From Folioceros fuciformis (Eukaryota > Anthocerotophyta > Anthocerotopsida > Anthocerotales): DNA of 52,280 nucleotides. Below the pieces are notes generated by a model. That model saw only the letters and a list, made by a program, of their open reading frames with translations, did no database searches and was not told the origin of the DNA. Location: the NCBI GenBank assembly GCA_049999805.1, contig JBNGIO010006314.1, positions 266,173 through 318,452 of the forward strand, in the 5' to 3' direction. Position 1 is the stretch's first letter. Every line of letters begins with the position of its first letter. Below are positions 1 to 11,100 of the stretch, piece after piece. A program made the translations under genes and the position numbers.

Positions 1-1925
1 CCCTCTTTCTAACTATAGCCGTTGGCCACTAGCCTTGCTTTATAACGTATGTGGGGCTCAACCTCTTGAAACTTTGTTTTGAGTACCCACTTGCACTTGA
101 CAGTTGTCCTTCCTGGGGGTAGATCCACTAATGCCCAAGTGTTATTCTTGACTAAAGAGTTATACTTAACGTCAACAGCCAGTTTCAGCTTGTTAGCCTC
201 AGGTCTAGCATATGCTTCATGAAGTGTGAGAGGATCTCCCTCTGAAACAGCAGAACTCATAGCAAAAGAATAGGCAGCTGGATAGAGATCTGTATAACCA
301 GCTTGATTGAACTCCAAGTCAAATGGCTTCTCATGCCAGAGGTGTCTTGGTAGTCTCTGACGCGTAGGATACCTACACTCAGGAACAACTACTTCAGGTC
401 TTGGGGGTGATGGAGGCGGTAAAGGAATGTCTGGAGCCGCACCAACATGTATGTCCCCTTAATCCAAAGGCATCTGCCCTTGTGCATCATCCATGGGCCA
501 ATCATCTTCCCCGTCTCAAGCAGGAACCGGAAGAACCGGAACTGCTTGAGGTAGAGGAGCAATGGCAGGGACAAGGACAACACTAGCAGGAAAAGACGAG
601 GGGCTTAAATCAAAGTGAACAGAAAAGCCGTGAGTAGAGCGGGGACGGGTGTGGATAGAAGCTAAAACATCATCCTCATCCAGAAGCGGACCAGAGGAGA
701 GAATGCTTGCCTCATTGAAAGTGACAGTCCGAGCATAAACAGGAGTCCGAGTAGCCACGTCAATCAACTTGTACGCCTTGTGATCCTCACCATTACCCAC
801 AAACACCAGCTTTTGTGCTCGGGAAGAAAGCTTATCACGGAGCTAGGAGGGGACATAGGCATAAGCAGGAGAGCCAAAGATGCGCAAATGTGTGATCAAA
901 GGCTTGTACCCATGCCAGCACTCGAAATGAGAACCATGGACTTGGTAAGTAACCTGCTCTTGATGTAGGCTGCCGTAGAGACTGCCTCAGCCCAGAAAGA
1001 CTTAGGCAAGCGAGACTAGGCTAACATAGCTCGTGCCATGGCCATGAGGTCGCCATTGGCCTTCTCAGCAACACCATTCTGAGCAGAAGTGTAGGGAACA
1101 ATGAATTGTCTCAAGATCCCACGCTCCTCACAATAGTCTTTGAACCGTTGGTTGTTGAGTTCTCCCGCATTGTTGGATCTGATGCACTGCAGCTTGCATC
1201 CAGTGTGCAACTCGGCCATAGAAACAAAAGGTGAGAACAAAGCAAAGGAGACACTCTTGAGACGAAGTGGGTACGCAAAGGAGTAGCGAGAATAATCATC
1301 CACTATCGTCATAAAATGGCGTGCTCCGCCTAAAGAAGTAACAGCGAGAGGTCCACACAAGTCTACGTGAACTAACTCCAAATGCTAAGAAGCCCTATGA
1401 GCAAGAAGACTAGAGTAGGGAGAGCTCCGCTGCTTGGCGAGCACACACGCTTCATAAAGAGGTGGTGTCTTGGCCAAGGAGGGCAACTTATCTCGATACA
1501 AGTCCTGCTGTGTCATGGCAAGGAGCTTGGCAGGATTGAGGTGCCCAAGACGTCAATGCCAAAGTTGAGCATTCCCGGATGGAAGGAGCCCAAGTGGTGA
1601 GGCAACCTTAGAAGATGCTACCACTGCAGCAAGTGTAGTGTACACAGAGGTGCCAGTGAAGATGTAGAGATCACTTTGGGGCTGCCCTCTGGCTACAACT
1701 TGCCTTGGCTGAGAGGAATGATAGAGGAAACAATCCTCACATCCAAATTCCAGCCGAAAAGCTCCATCAAGCAGAAGTTGGCGAACGCATATCAAATTTT
1801 TAGCTATCTACGGGACGTGGAGCACACTATTTAACACAAGGGAGGAACCATCCTCCACTGTGAATGTCACGGAAACCAACTCCAGCAATAGCAAGGCCAG
1901 AGTCATCACCCAACAACACAAAACA
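1..1925 (-). mobile_element. Degenerate Ty1/copia retrotransposon, internal part, cut by window start
   Basis: Read on the minus strand, the pieces follow copia pol order. The GAG-pre-integrase end lies at about 1553-1795 (ends LWH). The integrase core lies at 1016-1381 (VHVDLCGPL, VDDYSRYS, NGVAEKANG). The post-integrase linker spans about 516-1013 (LPKSFWAEAV, then GEDHKAYKLIDVATRTPVYA). The start of the reverse transcriptase lies at 9-317 (NNTWALVDLPPG, KCKWVLKTKF). It is dead: a TAG at 1016-1018 interrupts the frame just before the LPKSFWAEAV stretch, the frame changes between about 806 and 955, and the integrase second catalytic Asp (normally in RSDNGGE) is Asn (RSNNAGE). The 5' LTR is not recognisable above 1800, and the 3' half lies outside the window. 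The family assignment is firm; the lineage within copia is not determined. Confidence 0.9.
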
Positions 1926-2330
1926 CCTTAAACCCATTTTTCTCCATCATATCACTAAACTCTAAATCTACTTAGCTCTGCCGTATCGCTAAACCCTAAA
2001 TCGGCACTAAGACCTAAACCTATTTGGCTCCATGATGCTGATAAAACCCTCATCCATTTTTCTCCACCATGTCATTAAACCCTAAACCCACTGTGCTATG
2101 CTATATTGCTAAACTTTAAACTCGTTTTGCTCCGTCGTGCCGCTAAACCCTAAACCCATTTTTCTCTGCCATGACATTAAAACCTACAACTATTCTCCTC
2201 CGCCATGCCCTAAATCCTTGATGCTGCTACCATGCGCCATGCCACTAAACCCTACACCCATTCTCTTCCATGCTACTAAACCCTACACCCATTCTCTTCC
2301 GTGTGGAACGGAAAAGTTTGGTAATCGCTA
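1926..2330. repeat. Telomere-like minisatellite, block 1
   Basis: About nine degenerate units of roughly 35-47 bases, each with a core like CTAAACCCTAAACCCATTTT followed by a T/C-rich tract and a CCATG or CGTGC. The core contains the plant telomere heptamer CCCTAAA, but the units are too long and divergent to be a real telomere. The last two copies (about 2245-2310) are nearly identical to each other. No gene is seen here. The same unit type reappears at 4335-4460. Confidence 0.75.
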
Positions 2331-2439
2331 TAGGAAAGTCTAACTTGGTTTCTTTTTGTTCAGAATAGTTCGAAGGGAGGCATGTGGAAGGTAGGTTTCT
2401 GGGCAAGTGCCCATGGTAGGTAGTGAGCGGCTAGTGAAG

Positions 2440-2780
2440 GTTTTTATGGAGTTTTTTAGTTCTATTCTGGTAGGTTAGAATAAGAAGATACCTACATAGT
2501 AGAATGTCTACCTACATACGTAGAGAGAGTACCTACATGGAGAAAATGGAAGATCCTTATGTAGGTAGGGAAGGTACTTATGCAGTAGATACCCCACCTA
2601 CGACAATGGGGTAGGCTGTCTACCTACGACAATGGGTGGGAATGGTAGGGAACCTACCTACGAGAAGAGTGGTAGGGACCTACCTACGAAGGGATCAACA
2701 GGGACCCTACCTATGGACGAAACATTCCCACCCTACGTAGGGAAGGAACCTCAAGTTGAGGAACAAGGGGATCCCTCCCC
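2440..2780. repeat. Block rich in GTAGGTAG / CCTACCTACGA motifs
   Basis: More than ten copies of a short motif, TACCTAC or its complement GTAGGTA, occur on both strands within about 340 bases, often followed by GA (CCTACCTACGA). Some pairs make small palindromes, for example CCCTACGTAGGG near 2732. A short open frame of about 100 codons runs through 2632-2940, but it is Gly/Glu/Pro-rich, matches no family I know, and is probably fortuitous. Sequence from 2780 to 3640 shows nothing I can identify. Confidence 0.6.
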
Positions 2781-3639
2781 TACCAAACCTGTAGGTGGTG
2801 GTGAAGGGAGAGCCCAAGAGATCCACATAGAGGAAGGTACGGTGGAAGCTCGTGGATCCAAAAGAAGACAAATCCCAATAATGCAGGGGGGCCCAGTGGC
2901 TCAGCCTTCAGACTCTGCCTCCCTTCATGAGCCATCCTAGCCACACCTTTTTGAAAAGGGGGTCAGCAAATCTTCTATGGCGGCACCGACAGTCCTAATC
3001 TTCATCGGCGAGCACTGCCTTAGCAATTATTGGTAGGACTTAGCTCCTTGGTAGGTGTGCGCAATTAAAGTTGGTGGCGCCTAGTGTGAGAGAAGGGTAG
3101 CCCACCACCTACATATAGGAGAGGGTTCATGTGTCGATCTCTCCTATAAGGAAGGGCTACACAATGAAATGAACCACCACATTCTGCACAATTCTCACGA
3201 CAAGTTCTCATGCTCAGCAGAGCGTAGGAATCTCGTTGCCTGCTGTGTGCCATCATAGTGCCTGGTTGTGGCTAGAGTTGTAGTGGTCGAAATGCTTGGC
3301 AGAGGGCTCATATTATTCCATGGGCACCCCTGCAAGTTGCTTCCCTTGTGAATGGTTGTGTGCTACTGTAGGTGTTTGGCAATACCTGTATGACTGTTGG
3401 CTTGAGGGTAGACTCCTGCGAAAGACTCCTTAGAAGTTCTCGCTAATAAGCACAAGCACGCAATAACCGGCCCAAGGAAAAACTTGTTGGGGCGTTCTTG
3501 GATTGTAAGTGTTTTGTGACAAATAATGAATCAACTTTCGTAAGCCTACGTGGACATCCTGGCAGAAAGGGGAGCTGTGAGTGCCCTTTCTGTTGCTGAT
3601 CGTAAAGGTTCTTGTGATGTCTGGTTGCGAGTGTTGAAC

Positions 3640-4175
3640 GTAGGGAGACGAGCAGTTGGATCACTGTGGAAGGTGTTGCAAGGAGACTTGTGAGGAAGGG
3701 GTGTTGGGTGTAGGTAGTTAGAAATTGGTAGGGGAAGTACTAGGGCCCTTCCAAGTGAAGGAATGGTGCCTTCCTACCGACTGGACGTGTTGAAGGTATG
3801 TGCTAGGGAAGGTTGAATGTCGAAGGTGAGCGATAAACACAGTTCGAGGGAGCGGAGCAGGTTCGGAGGAAAACTTGGTCGTTGGGCGTAGGGAGATCAG
3901 CAGCTAGATTGTGGGTTGAGGAAGGTGTTGTAGGGAGCCTTGTGAGGAAAAGTTATTGAGTGTAGGCAAGTAGAAATCGGTAAGGAAGGTACTGGGGCCC
4001 TTCCAAATGAAGGAATGGTGCCTACTTACTGACTAGACGTGAGGAAGGTGTTGTAGGGAGCCTTGTGAGGAAAAGTTATTGAGTGTAGGGAGGTACAAAT
4101 CGGTAAAGGAAGATACTGGGGCCTTTCCAAGTAAAGGAATGGTGCCTACCTATTGACTGGACATGTTGCAGGATT
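3640..4175. repeat. Tandem repeat, about 123-base unit
   Basis: Two adjacent copies begin at about 3918 and 4041 with GAGGAAGGTGTTGTAGGGAG and end with GACTRGACRT. A more diverged copy lies at about 3668-3790. A wider repeat is also visible, because the GTAGGGAGA...AGCAGCTAGATT stretch near 3897 resembles the one near 3640. The two adjacent copies differ by scattered substitutions, so the duplication is not recent. Confidence 0.75.
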
Positions 4176-4334
4176 GGTAGGTACGTGATTGGGAGGGTTG
4201 ACTATTGTAGGGGAACGATATATGTAGCTGACCAGGCTCAGAGGAGAGTGATTCCGGGGAAGCCTACAATGACCGTGGGATTGATGTGGCTATGATACAT
4301 GTGAGCGGGTGCCTGGTAGGGATACCACACCCGC

Positions 4335-4460
4335 TTGCCCACACTCCACCATGCCCTAAATCATTTTTGCTGCTACCATGCTTCTAAACTATAAACCCCT
4401 ATTGCTCTGCCATGCTGCTAAACCCTAAACCTTACTTGCTTGCTCGACCATGTCTTCATA
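4335..4460. repeat. Telomere-like minisatellite, block 2
   Basis: Three more units of the family seen at 1926-2330, with CCATGCCCTAAATCATTTTT, then CTATAAACCCCTATTGC, then CTAAACCCTAAACC. Its presence on both sides of 2340-4330 suggests that one array was split by the intervening repeat block, or that both belong to a higher-order repeat. Confidence 0.6.
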
Positions 4461-4529
4461 CCACTTTCATCTACTATACCATTCCTATAAGCAATCCTAC
4501 GCTACCCTTACACCACTCATACTAATTTA

Positions 4530-4940
4530 TATTGCTCCTCTAACATACCATCACATCCCTCATTCCCCTCTACCTCTAACATATCATCACATCACTCATT
4601 CCCTTCTACCTCTAACATATCATCGCATCCCTCACTCCCCTCTACCTCTAAATACCATCACATCTCTCATTCCCGTCTACCTCTAACATACCATCACATC
4701 CCTCATTCCCCTCTACCTCTAACATACGATTGCATCGCTCTTTCTCCTCTACCTCTAACATACCATCACATCGTTCATTCCCCTCTATCTCTCTTGAGCC
4801 ATGCTCTACACCGCTCCTACGTATACTCTCAGTCCCTTCTACTTGTAACATACCATCACAAATGGTTCATTCACTTGTATCTCTCATGAGCCATGCTCTA
4901 CACCACTCCTACGTATACGGCCACTCTACTCCACCGTAGG
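4530..4940. repeat. 36-base minisatellite (CTAACATACCATCACATCCC type)
   Basis: Seven or so head-to-tail units of about 36 bases with the core TAACATACCATCACATCCCT followed by CATTCCCCTCTACC run from about 4540 to 4795. After that, a longer unit (core TGAGCCATGCTCTACACC plus CTCCTACGTATAC) occurs twice, near 4797 and 4890, each next to another copy of the 36-base core. Open frames on both strands through this block are repeat artefacts. Confidence 0.85.
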
Positions 4941-5146
4941 CCACACCACTCCACCGTAGCACCATCAACTCTAGTAAGACATTCTTTTACTTCTTTTTTT
5001 TGCCCTAAAAATTTTCTTTTCTGATCTCATAATTTATGACTCACTAATCCTCCTACTCAATTATCCTATACTGATCATCCTTTTAGATTTGATATTTACC
5101 TTTAAGAAAAGTATTTATATTTTTACAAAAAGAGTGTGCGTCAAAA

Positions 5147-5219
5147 GGGGATGTAGCTCAGATGGTAGAGCGCTCGCTTAGCATGCGAGAGGTACGGGGA
5201 TCGATACCCCGCATCTCCA
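5147..5219 (+). tRNA. tRNA-Ala (AGC)
   Basis: A 73-base cloverleaf. The acceptor stem GGGGATG pairs with CATCTCC (one G-T wobble) and the discriminator base is A. D-arm TAGCTCAGATGGTAGA; anticodon stem CTCGC/GCGAG around loop TTAGCAT, giving anticodon AGC (alanine). T-arm CGGGG ATCGATA CCCCG. Internal A-box and B-box promoter sequences are intact and it has no intron. It ends only 61 bases before the likely ATG of the DUF952 gene, or 28 bases before an in-frame upstream ATG. Confidence 0.97.
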
Positions 5220-5280
5220 ATATTTTCAACGACGTGGCTGAAATGAATTGTCATCTTTTGGCCCTGCAAGGTCAGTGCAC

Positions 5281-5820
5281 ATGGGCAGCATTATGGGGGA
5301 AGCGCGAGCGGAGCATCCCTTTCTCTACCGAGTTAGCGACGAGCGCGAGTGGAAGACTACCAACGCGGATGGACAGTTGGTGGGAAGTGACCTGGATCGC
5401 TCCAGCGGCTTCATTCATCTCAGTACCTTTTCACAGGTCTGCCAATACTTGTGTCCTTGCCGCCTGGCCTGCAGAGATTTCTCCGCTTCAATGTTGTGAA
5501 ATGCTCCAGGTGAAAGGAGTGCTGGAGCTTTTCTTCAGCGGCAGGGACGATCTCTATCTGCTCAAAATCGACGCATCCAAGGTAATGGATTGAACATCAC
5601 ACCAGTTGTGATAGTGGGCCAGTGCTCCTCTTTTCACCTCACTCTCCTGTTCGCAACGCAGCTGGGAGCCGGTCTCAGGTACGAACACGTTGAGGAGGTT
5701 GGCCAGGTTTTTCCACACTTCTACGGTGCTGGAGACACCTGTGCCGCAATACCCCTTTCTCTTATTGTTGAATGGACGCAGCTTCAGCTGTCGGAAGGCA
5801 AGCACGTCCTACCTCCTTGA
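5281..5820 (+). CDS. DUF952 domain protein, three exons
   Basis: Exons 5281-5436, 5510-5581 and 5662-5820, all junctions in phase 0 with GT-AG introns of 73 and 80 bases, give about 128 residues. An in-frame ATG at 5248 could add 11 more. The product matches the small DUF952 family across its whole length: YRVSDEREW near the N-terminus, then DRSSGFIHLST, then DLYLLKIDASK, then VFPHFYG and a final hydrophobic segment. Family members are about 110-130 residues, are found in bacteria and plants, and have no firmly assigned reaction; a distant link to ADP-ribosyltransferase-like folds has been suggested for relatives, which I cannot confirm. No transit peptide is obvious. The gene sits immediately downstream of tRNA-Ala on the same strand. 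Confidence 0.88.
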
Positions 5821-6552
5821 GGTGCTACGTCTGAGAAGCGGGCCTGTCGCGTTTTCACCTGGATGTATTGGATTGCGCGTCGTTCTGTGATTATGATTAT
5901 GTGACCTTACCTACTGTGCATTCCAACAAGAGATGGAGAGTGTGATGTCTTATCCCTCATGTGGACGGGCACGCTAGGCCACCTGGTACCCCGTACCACA
6001 CACGGTTTCCATGAAGACTATTCGAATTGCATACTACTAAACAGCAGCTCTACAGGTAGCTGAATCTCGCTCTCTCGACGAGAGCCACATCAAAAGCACT
6101 CCTGGATCACGCTCTCAACAACAAACTCACAGAAGAACCCACGAATCGCAACCTCACCGTCTCCAAGAAGCACGCAAAACCAAGTAGACGTATACGGATC
6201 TGTGAGACTACCAAAGAAGCAGCTAAGGCAACGGCGGTCCAGACACGTACAATCGCATCACAGGCCCCTGATTCGACGATGAACCAGCCCATCAGATATT
6301 GTGTGTGATAATGATCATCACATATCAGCATTGCAGAACATCTATCATCCTTGGGCTGTCACTTGGTGTCACCTGAAAGACATAAAGAACGAAGTCCCAC
6401 ACTTTCCCACACTTTCCCACACACCAGTATCAAGCTTACACGATACCGATGCACGAAAGTATCCTTTACTCGAAACAGATACCTAGTGAACTAGTGACCT
6501 TCATTGGTCACAATTTCTCAAAACAATTCAAGAATGATCACCCCGCCTAAAC
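5821..6552. other. Intergenic, convergent 3' ends of DUF952 and eL34 genes
   Basis: No coding region, RNA gene or transposon is recognisable. Only a small direct repeat of CCCACACTTT (about 6399-6421) stands out. It should contain the 3' untranslated parts of both flanking genes. Confidence 0.5.
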
Positions 6553-7232
6553 CTAAGATTGAGCTTTGGTAGCTTGCTTCTCCTTGGACTTCTGAATTTT
6601 CAACACCTTCTTCACAATCTTCTGCTCCTCCACAAGGAAGGCACGAATGATCCTGCGCCCCAGATGCCAGCACAACGTAAACACAAAGCCACAACCACAT
6701 CAAAATCACAGAGTGCTATTGCATCCACCACAGCTCAGCTTGGCGTGACAACCCTACCTCTCCCGAACAGCGGAACCACACATATTTCCGCCATAAGCGC
6801 GATTCACAGTCTTCCTGTGTCTGTGCAACCTGCCAGTCCTGTACTCAGCTGGCCTCAAATGAGGGATCTGGAGTTCACCAACATAGAGAGCGTATGTCAG
6901 GACGTCAGCGCACCCACATCTCCACAACCCCATCAAGACCTAAAAGCGTAGACTGCTGGTCAGCGGCCTCACCCCGGGAATACGCTTCCCCGTGACAGAG
7001 CAAATGGGCCCTTTTGCCCTCTTTTTGGCGGTCTGGAAGACGAGCTTCCCACCTGAAGGCCAAAGCAATGAAAAACGTCAACACAAACTTCGGCAGATTC
7101 ACCCTCTGCTCATCGACACCGTTCGACAATTACAATCTACTCGCGTATCGTACCTGGAGTCTTCACGACACGAGTCTGGTTCGACTTGGTGGCATAGCAG
7201 TGCCGCCGCCGGTACGTAAGCCTTTGCACCAT
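6553..7232 (-). CDS. RPL34: 60S ribosomal protein eL34
   Basis: Four exons on the minus strand: 7154-7232, 6973-7052, 6758-6867 and 6553-6652. Phases close exactly and give 122 residues, the usual eL34 length. Family signatures in order are [19 protein letters not shown] at the start (ATG at 7232), [57 protein letters not shown]-type GSAVRER, then [17 protein letters not shown] near the C-terminus. eL34 is a component of the cytosolic large ribosomal subunit. The three introns are 105, 105 and 101 bases, all GT-AG. Open frames on the plus strand over this gene are antisense shadows. Confidence 0.96.
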
Positions 7233-8111
7233 TGTTCCTCAAGCCTAAACCACGCTCCCAGAAGCTGGATCTGTCAGCGTGTGAATTGCCTACCAAATAA
7301 AACCTTGATGATCTGTCGTCCGAAAACTGAAACCGACTGCCCTTTAGGTGCCGACTTCAACCTACGTTTTGATTCTAAAAAAACACGGTATGCATAGGTA
7401 TTTCGATACCAAAGTGCTTCTCTATTTTCCGAATTTCTTGAATCTTAGTCTTCCAATTCTAGTCTTCTTTAGTGAAGGTCCTGATGCCTTCTGATGCATC
7501 ATGCGGACATGGACCTTCTCGCTGGCCGCTTGCATCGTCATGTCGTTCCAGGACCAAGTCGACGGAGGAGATGTACGAAATCCCAAAGCTTTGTGATTCC
7601 AACACCTGCTGTTTTGGAGCCACGCTCTGTGCTCACTTTTCCTCAGATTGGTCTTGGTTAGTTACGCCTGTTGGCCTAATATTCTGCGTCACATGAACCC
7701 GTTGTATTCCACATAGTGCTCTTGCACCCCTATGGACAAAGTCATGCCGCCACAGGGCTTCTGGGTTCTGGAGGTCCTCTACCCGAAGTGCGTTGACTTG
7801 TTGGACCAGAACATAGATGTGAATCGCCTGGAACGGAGGAGGGACGAGAGACGTTTAAATCGTATCATCTGGAAATTACTTTGGCCAGGATACGAAACAT
7901 CCAACGCCACGAGATCAAGATCTGGAGGACAAGCATATGCTTTCACCTGGGGCTCCAAGCAACCACCTCGGAGGAAGTGGAGAATGCGAAACGGGCACGG
8001 GACTTGGAGTTGCCCATTCAAACAACGGGAAAACGAGGAGGCAGCTGCAATTTTGAGTGCGCTCGACCAAGGATTCAATTCCGATGGACAAAGCTGTCCA
8101 GTCCAAAGGCG
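7233..8111. other. Divergent interval between eL34 and the long PPR gene
   Basis: Contains the eL34 promoter side and the 5' flank of the PPR gene. The PPR reading frame is open back to 7881 without an ATG, so an upstream exon or non-coding leader is possible. I see no recognisable domain in any frame between 7400 and 8111. Confidence 0.4.
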
Positions 8112-11100
8112 ATGCGGGTCCAAGCTGCTCCGTTCAGTTCATGGGCTCGGGGCCTTCCCTGGGCGGAGGCAAGGCACAATCACGAACTAGATTGGCGTAT
8201 TCTGCTTCCGGGATTGCTCAACTCTTACGAAATGGGGGTAACGGCTGACACTGTGAGAAAGCTATGTCATCTGAGCCAGCTAGCTGAGGCTGTGGAAGCT
8301 TTGGGAATTCTTGTGCAGAAGAACAGTTGGGGCTCCAAATCTGTCTTCTATGACGTGCTAAGGAGATGTGTTGTCGAAAAAGATATTGTTTTGGGTCGTC
8401 GAGTCCATGCTCTCACGCTGAAAAAGGGGTACGAGTCGGACACGTTCCTGTGCAACCACATTATCCGAATGTATGCTTCACATGGCAGTTTGCAAGACGC
8501 AATGTATGTGTTCACTCTGGTTGCCCAGCCAGATGCCTTCATGTGGTCGTCCATAATCTGTGCGCATGTTCAACATGGGCAAGGCAATCAGGCCATTAAA
8601 CTCTATCATCAGATGCGGGGTTCAGGGGTGAAGCCTGATGGCCATGTATACGTTGCAGCCATTCAGGCTTGCGCAAGGGTACCCGACTTGAAAACTGGCC
8701 AGCTGGTGCATGCTGATGTGTTGGCTTCTGGCCTTGACAGTAATCAGTTCGTCTGTAGTTGCCTGGTGGACATGTATGCCAAGTGTGGGAGCTTAGAGAG
8801 TGCCCAGGATGTGTTTGATAGACTTGGCCCCAAGAATGTGGTAATTTGGAATACTATGATTGCAGGGTATTCTCAGCATGGCAGAGGCCTGGAAGCCCTT
8901 CGTCTCTACAGTTCAATGGAAGAAGAAGGCATCGTTACACCAGACTGTGTGACATTTCTCTGCCTTTTGCAGGCATGTGCAAGTGTAGGCGCCCAAGGTT
9001 TGGAGAAGGGGAGGCAGTTTCATGTGCAAATCAGAGAACGAGGACATGAATCTGATGTGTCTCTAGCCAACAGTTTAGTAGACATGTATGCAAAGTGTGG
9101 GAGCTTGGAAGATGCTCGAATAGTGTTTGAGGCACTCGATACGAAAGATGTGGTGACATGGAATGCCATGATAGCAGGGTATTCCCAGCAGGGTATGGGA
9201 CAAGAAGCTCTTCATCTCTTCACTGTAATGCTAAAAGAAGGCTCCACTGTACCGAATTCGGTGACATATGCGTGCCTCCTGCAAGCATGTGCAAGTGTTG
9301 GGGCCCCAGCTTTGGACAAGGGGAAGCATCTCCATGCGCAAATTACAGAACGAGGGCACCAAGATGTGTTTGTATCTAACAGTTTGGTGAACATGTATGC
9401 AAAGTGTGGCAGCATGGAAGATGCACACAGAGTGTTTGACAGGCTTGTTCGTAAAAATGAGGTAACGTGGACGACTTTAATTGCAGGATATTCCCAGCGA
9501 GGCATGGGTCAGGAAGCCCTTTATCTGTACAGTGCTATGCAAGAGGCAGGCATGGCTGCACCCAATTCTGTTACATTTGTGTGTTTGCTGCAAGCATGTG
9601 CAAGTATCGGCACCCTGGCATTACAGAAAGGTAAGGAGCTTCATACACAAATTCGAGAACTGGGACACCATTCTGATCGCTTTGTAGGCAACAGTCTGGT
9701 GAACATGTATTTGCGGTGTGGCAGCTTGGTAGATGCTCAGAGAGTGTTCGACAGTATTGGCCAAAAAGATGTGGTTACGTGGAATGTCATGATAGCACAG
9801 TATTCCCAGCAGGGCATGGAGCAGGAAGCTCTTCATCTCTACAGTGCTATGCAAGAAGATGGGACTGCAGTGCCTGACTCCGTGACATTTGTGTGCCTTC
9901 TGCGGGCATGTGCAAATGTAGGCATTCCAGCCTTGGAGCAGGGAATGCAGATTCATTCACAAATTAGAGAACAAGGACATCAGACAGATATATTTGTAGC
10001 CAGCAGTTTGGTAAACATGTATGCAAAGTGCGGCAGCATAGATTATGCACGGATTGTCTTTGATGGACTCAGTCACAAGGATGAAGTGACATGGAATTCC
10101 ATGATAGCAGGCTATGCTCAGCAAGGCATGGGTCAGGATGCCCTTGATGTCTACAGTATCATGCTGAAGGAAAGCTCTGTTCGACCGAATTCCGTGACAT
10201 TTGTGTGCCTCCTGCAAGCTTGTGTGAGTGTAGGGATCCTGAGTTTGCAGACGGGAAAGGAGATTCATGCGCAAATTCGAGAACAAGGACATGAATGTAA
10301 TGGATTTGTGGCCAACAGTTTGATAAACATGTATGCAAAGTGTGGCAGCATAGAAGATGCACGTGGAGTGTTTGACAAACTGAGTCAAAAAGATGTGGTC
10401 ACGTGGAATGCCATGATTGCCGGGTATTCCCAGCAGGGCTTGGGTCGGGAGGCTCTTAGTGTGTACTGTGCTATGCAAGAAGATAGCATGGCTGTACCTG
10501 ATTCTATCACGTTTGTTTGCATTTTGCAGGCGTGTTCAATTCTAGGCAACCCAGCTTTGCAGACCGGGAAACAGCTGCACGCAGAAATTAAGGAGAGAGG
10601 GCTTCTAGGCAATGTATTTGTGACCAGCAGCTTGGTGAACATGTATGCAAAGTGTGGCAGCTTGGAGGACGCCATGAGGATATTTGATGGACTCAGTCAA
10701 AAAGATCTGGGAACATGGAATGCCATGATAGCAGGGTGTTCCCAGCAGGGCATGGGGCAAGAAGCGCTTCATATATACGGTGTCATGGAAGAAGGAGTTG
10801 TTATACCTGATTCTGTGACATTTTCGTGTCTTCTGCAGGCATGTGCAAGTGTAGGCACCTCAGCTCTAGAGAGGGGAAGGCAGATTCATAGGCAAATTAG
10901 AGAACATGGATATGAATATGATAGATTTGTATCTAATAGTTTGGTAAACATGTATGCAAAGTGTGGCAGCCTGGAGGATTCTCAGAGAGTATTTGAGAGG
11001 CTGGGTCAAAAAGATGAAGTGACCTGGACAGCGTTGATTGCAGGATATTCCAAGAGGGGCATGGCCCGGGAAGCCCTAAGTGTCTACCATGTTATGCAAG

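Noticed and set aside
2632-2940. 102-codon open frame, Gly/Glu/Pro-rich
   Set aside because: Lies in the motif-rich repeat block, no homology or splice context.
2885-3060. Possible tRNA-derived SINE (GTGGCTCAGCC-like start)
   Set aside because: No convincing A-box/B-box pair, no poly-A tail and no second copy seen in the window.
4450-4939. Open frames on both strands with repeated peptides
   Set aside because: Produced by the 36-base minisatellite (a multiple of three); no start context, no homology.
7053-7153. Possible C/D snoRNA in eL34 intron 1
   Set aside because: A CGATGAG-like string is present, but no true C box (RTGATGA) paired with a D box (CTGA) at suitable spacing.
6559-7397. 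Open frames of about 75-130 codons on the plus strand
   Set aside because: They are antisense to the four eL34 exons, which read perfectly as a ribosomal protein on the minus strand.
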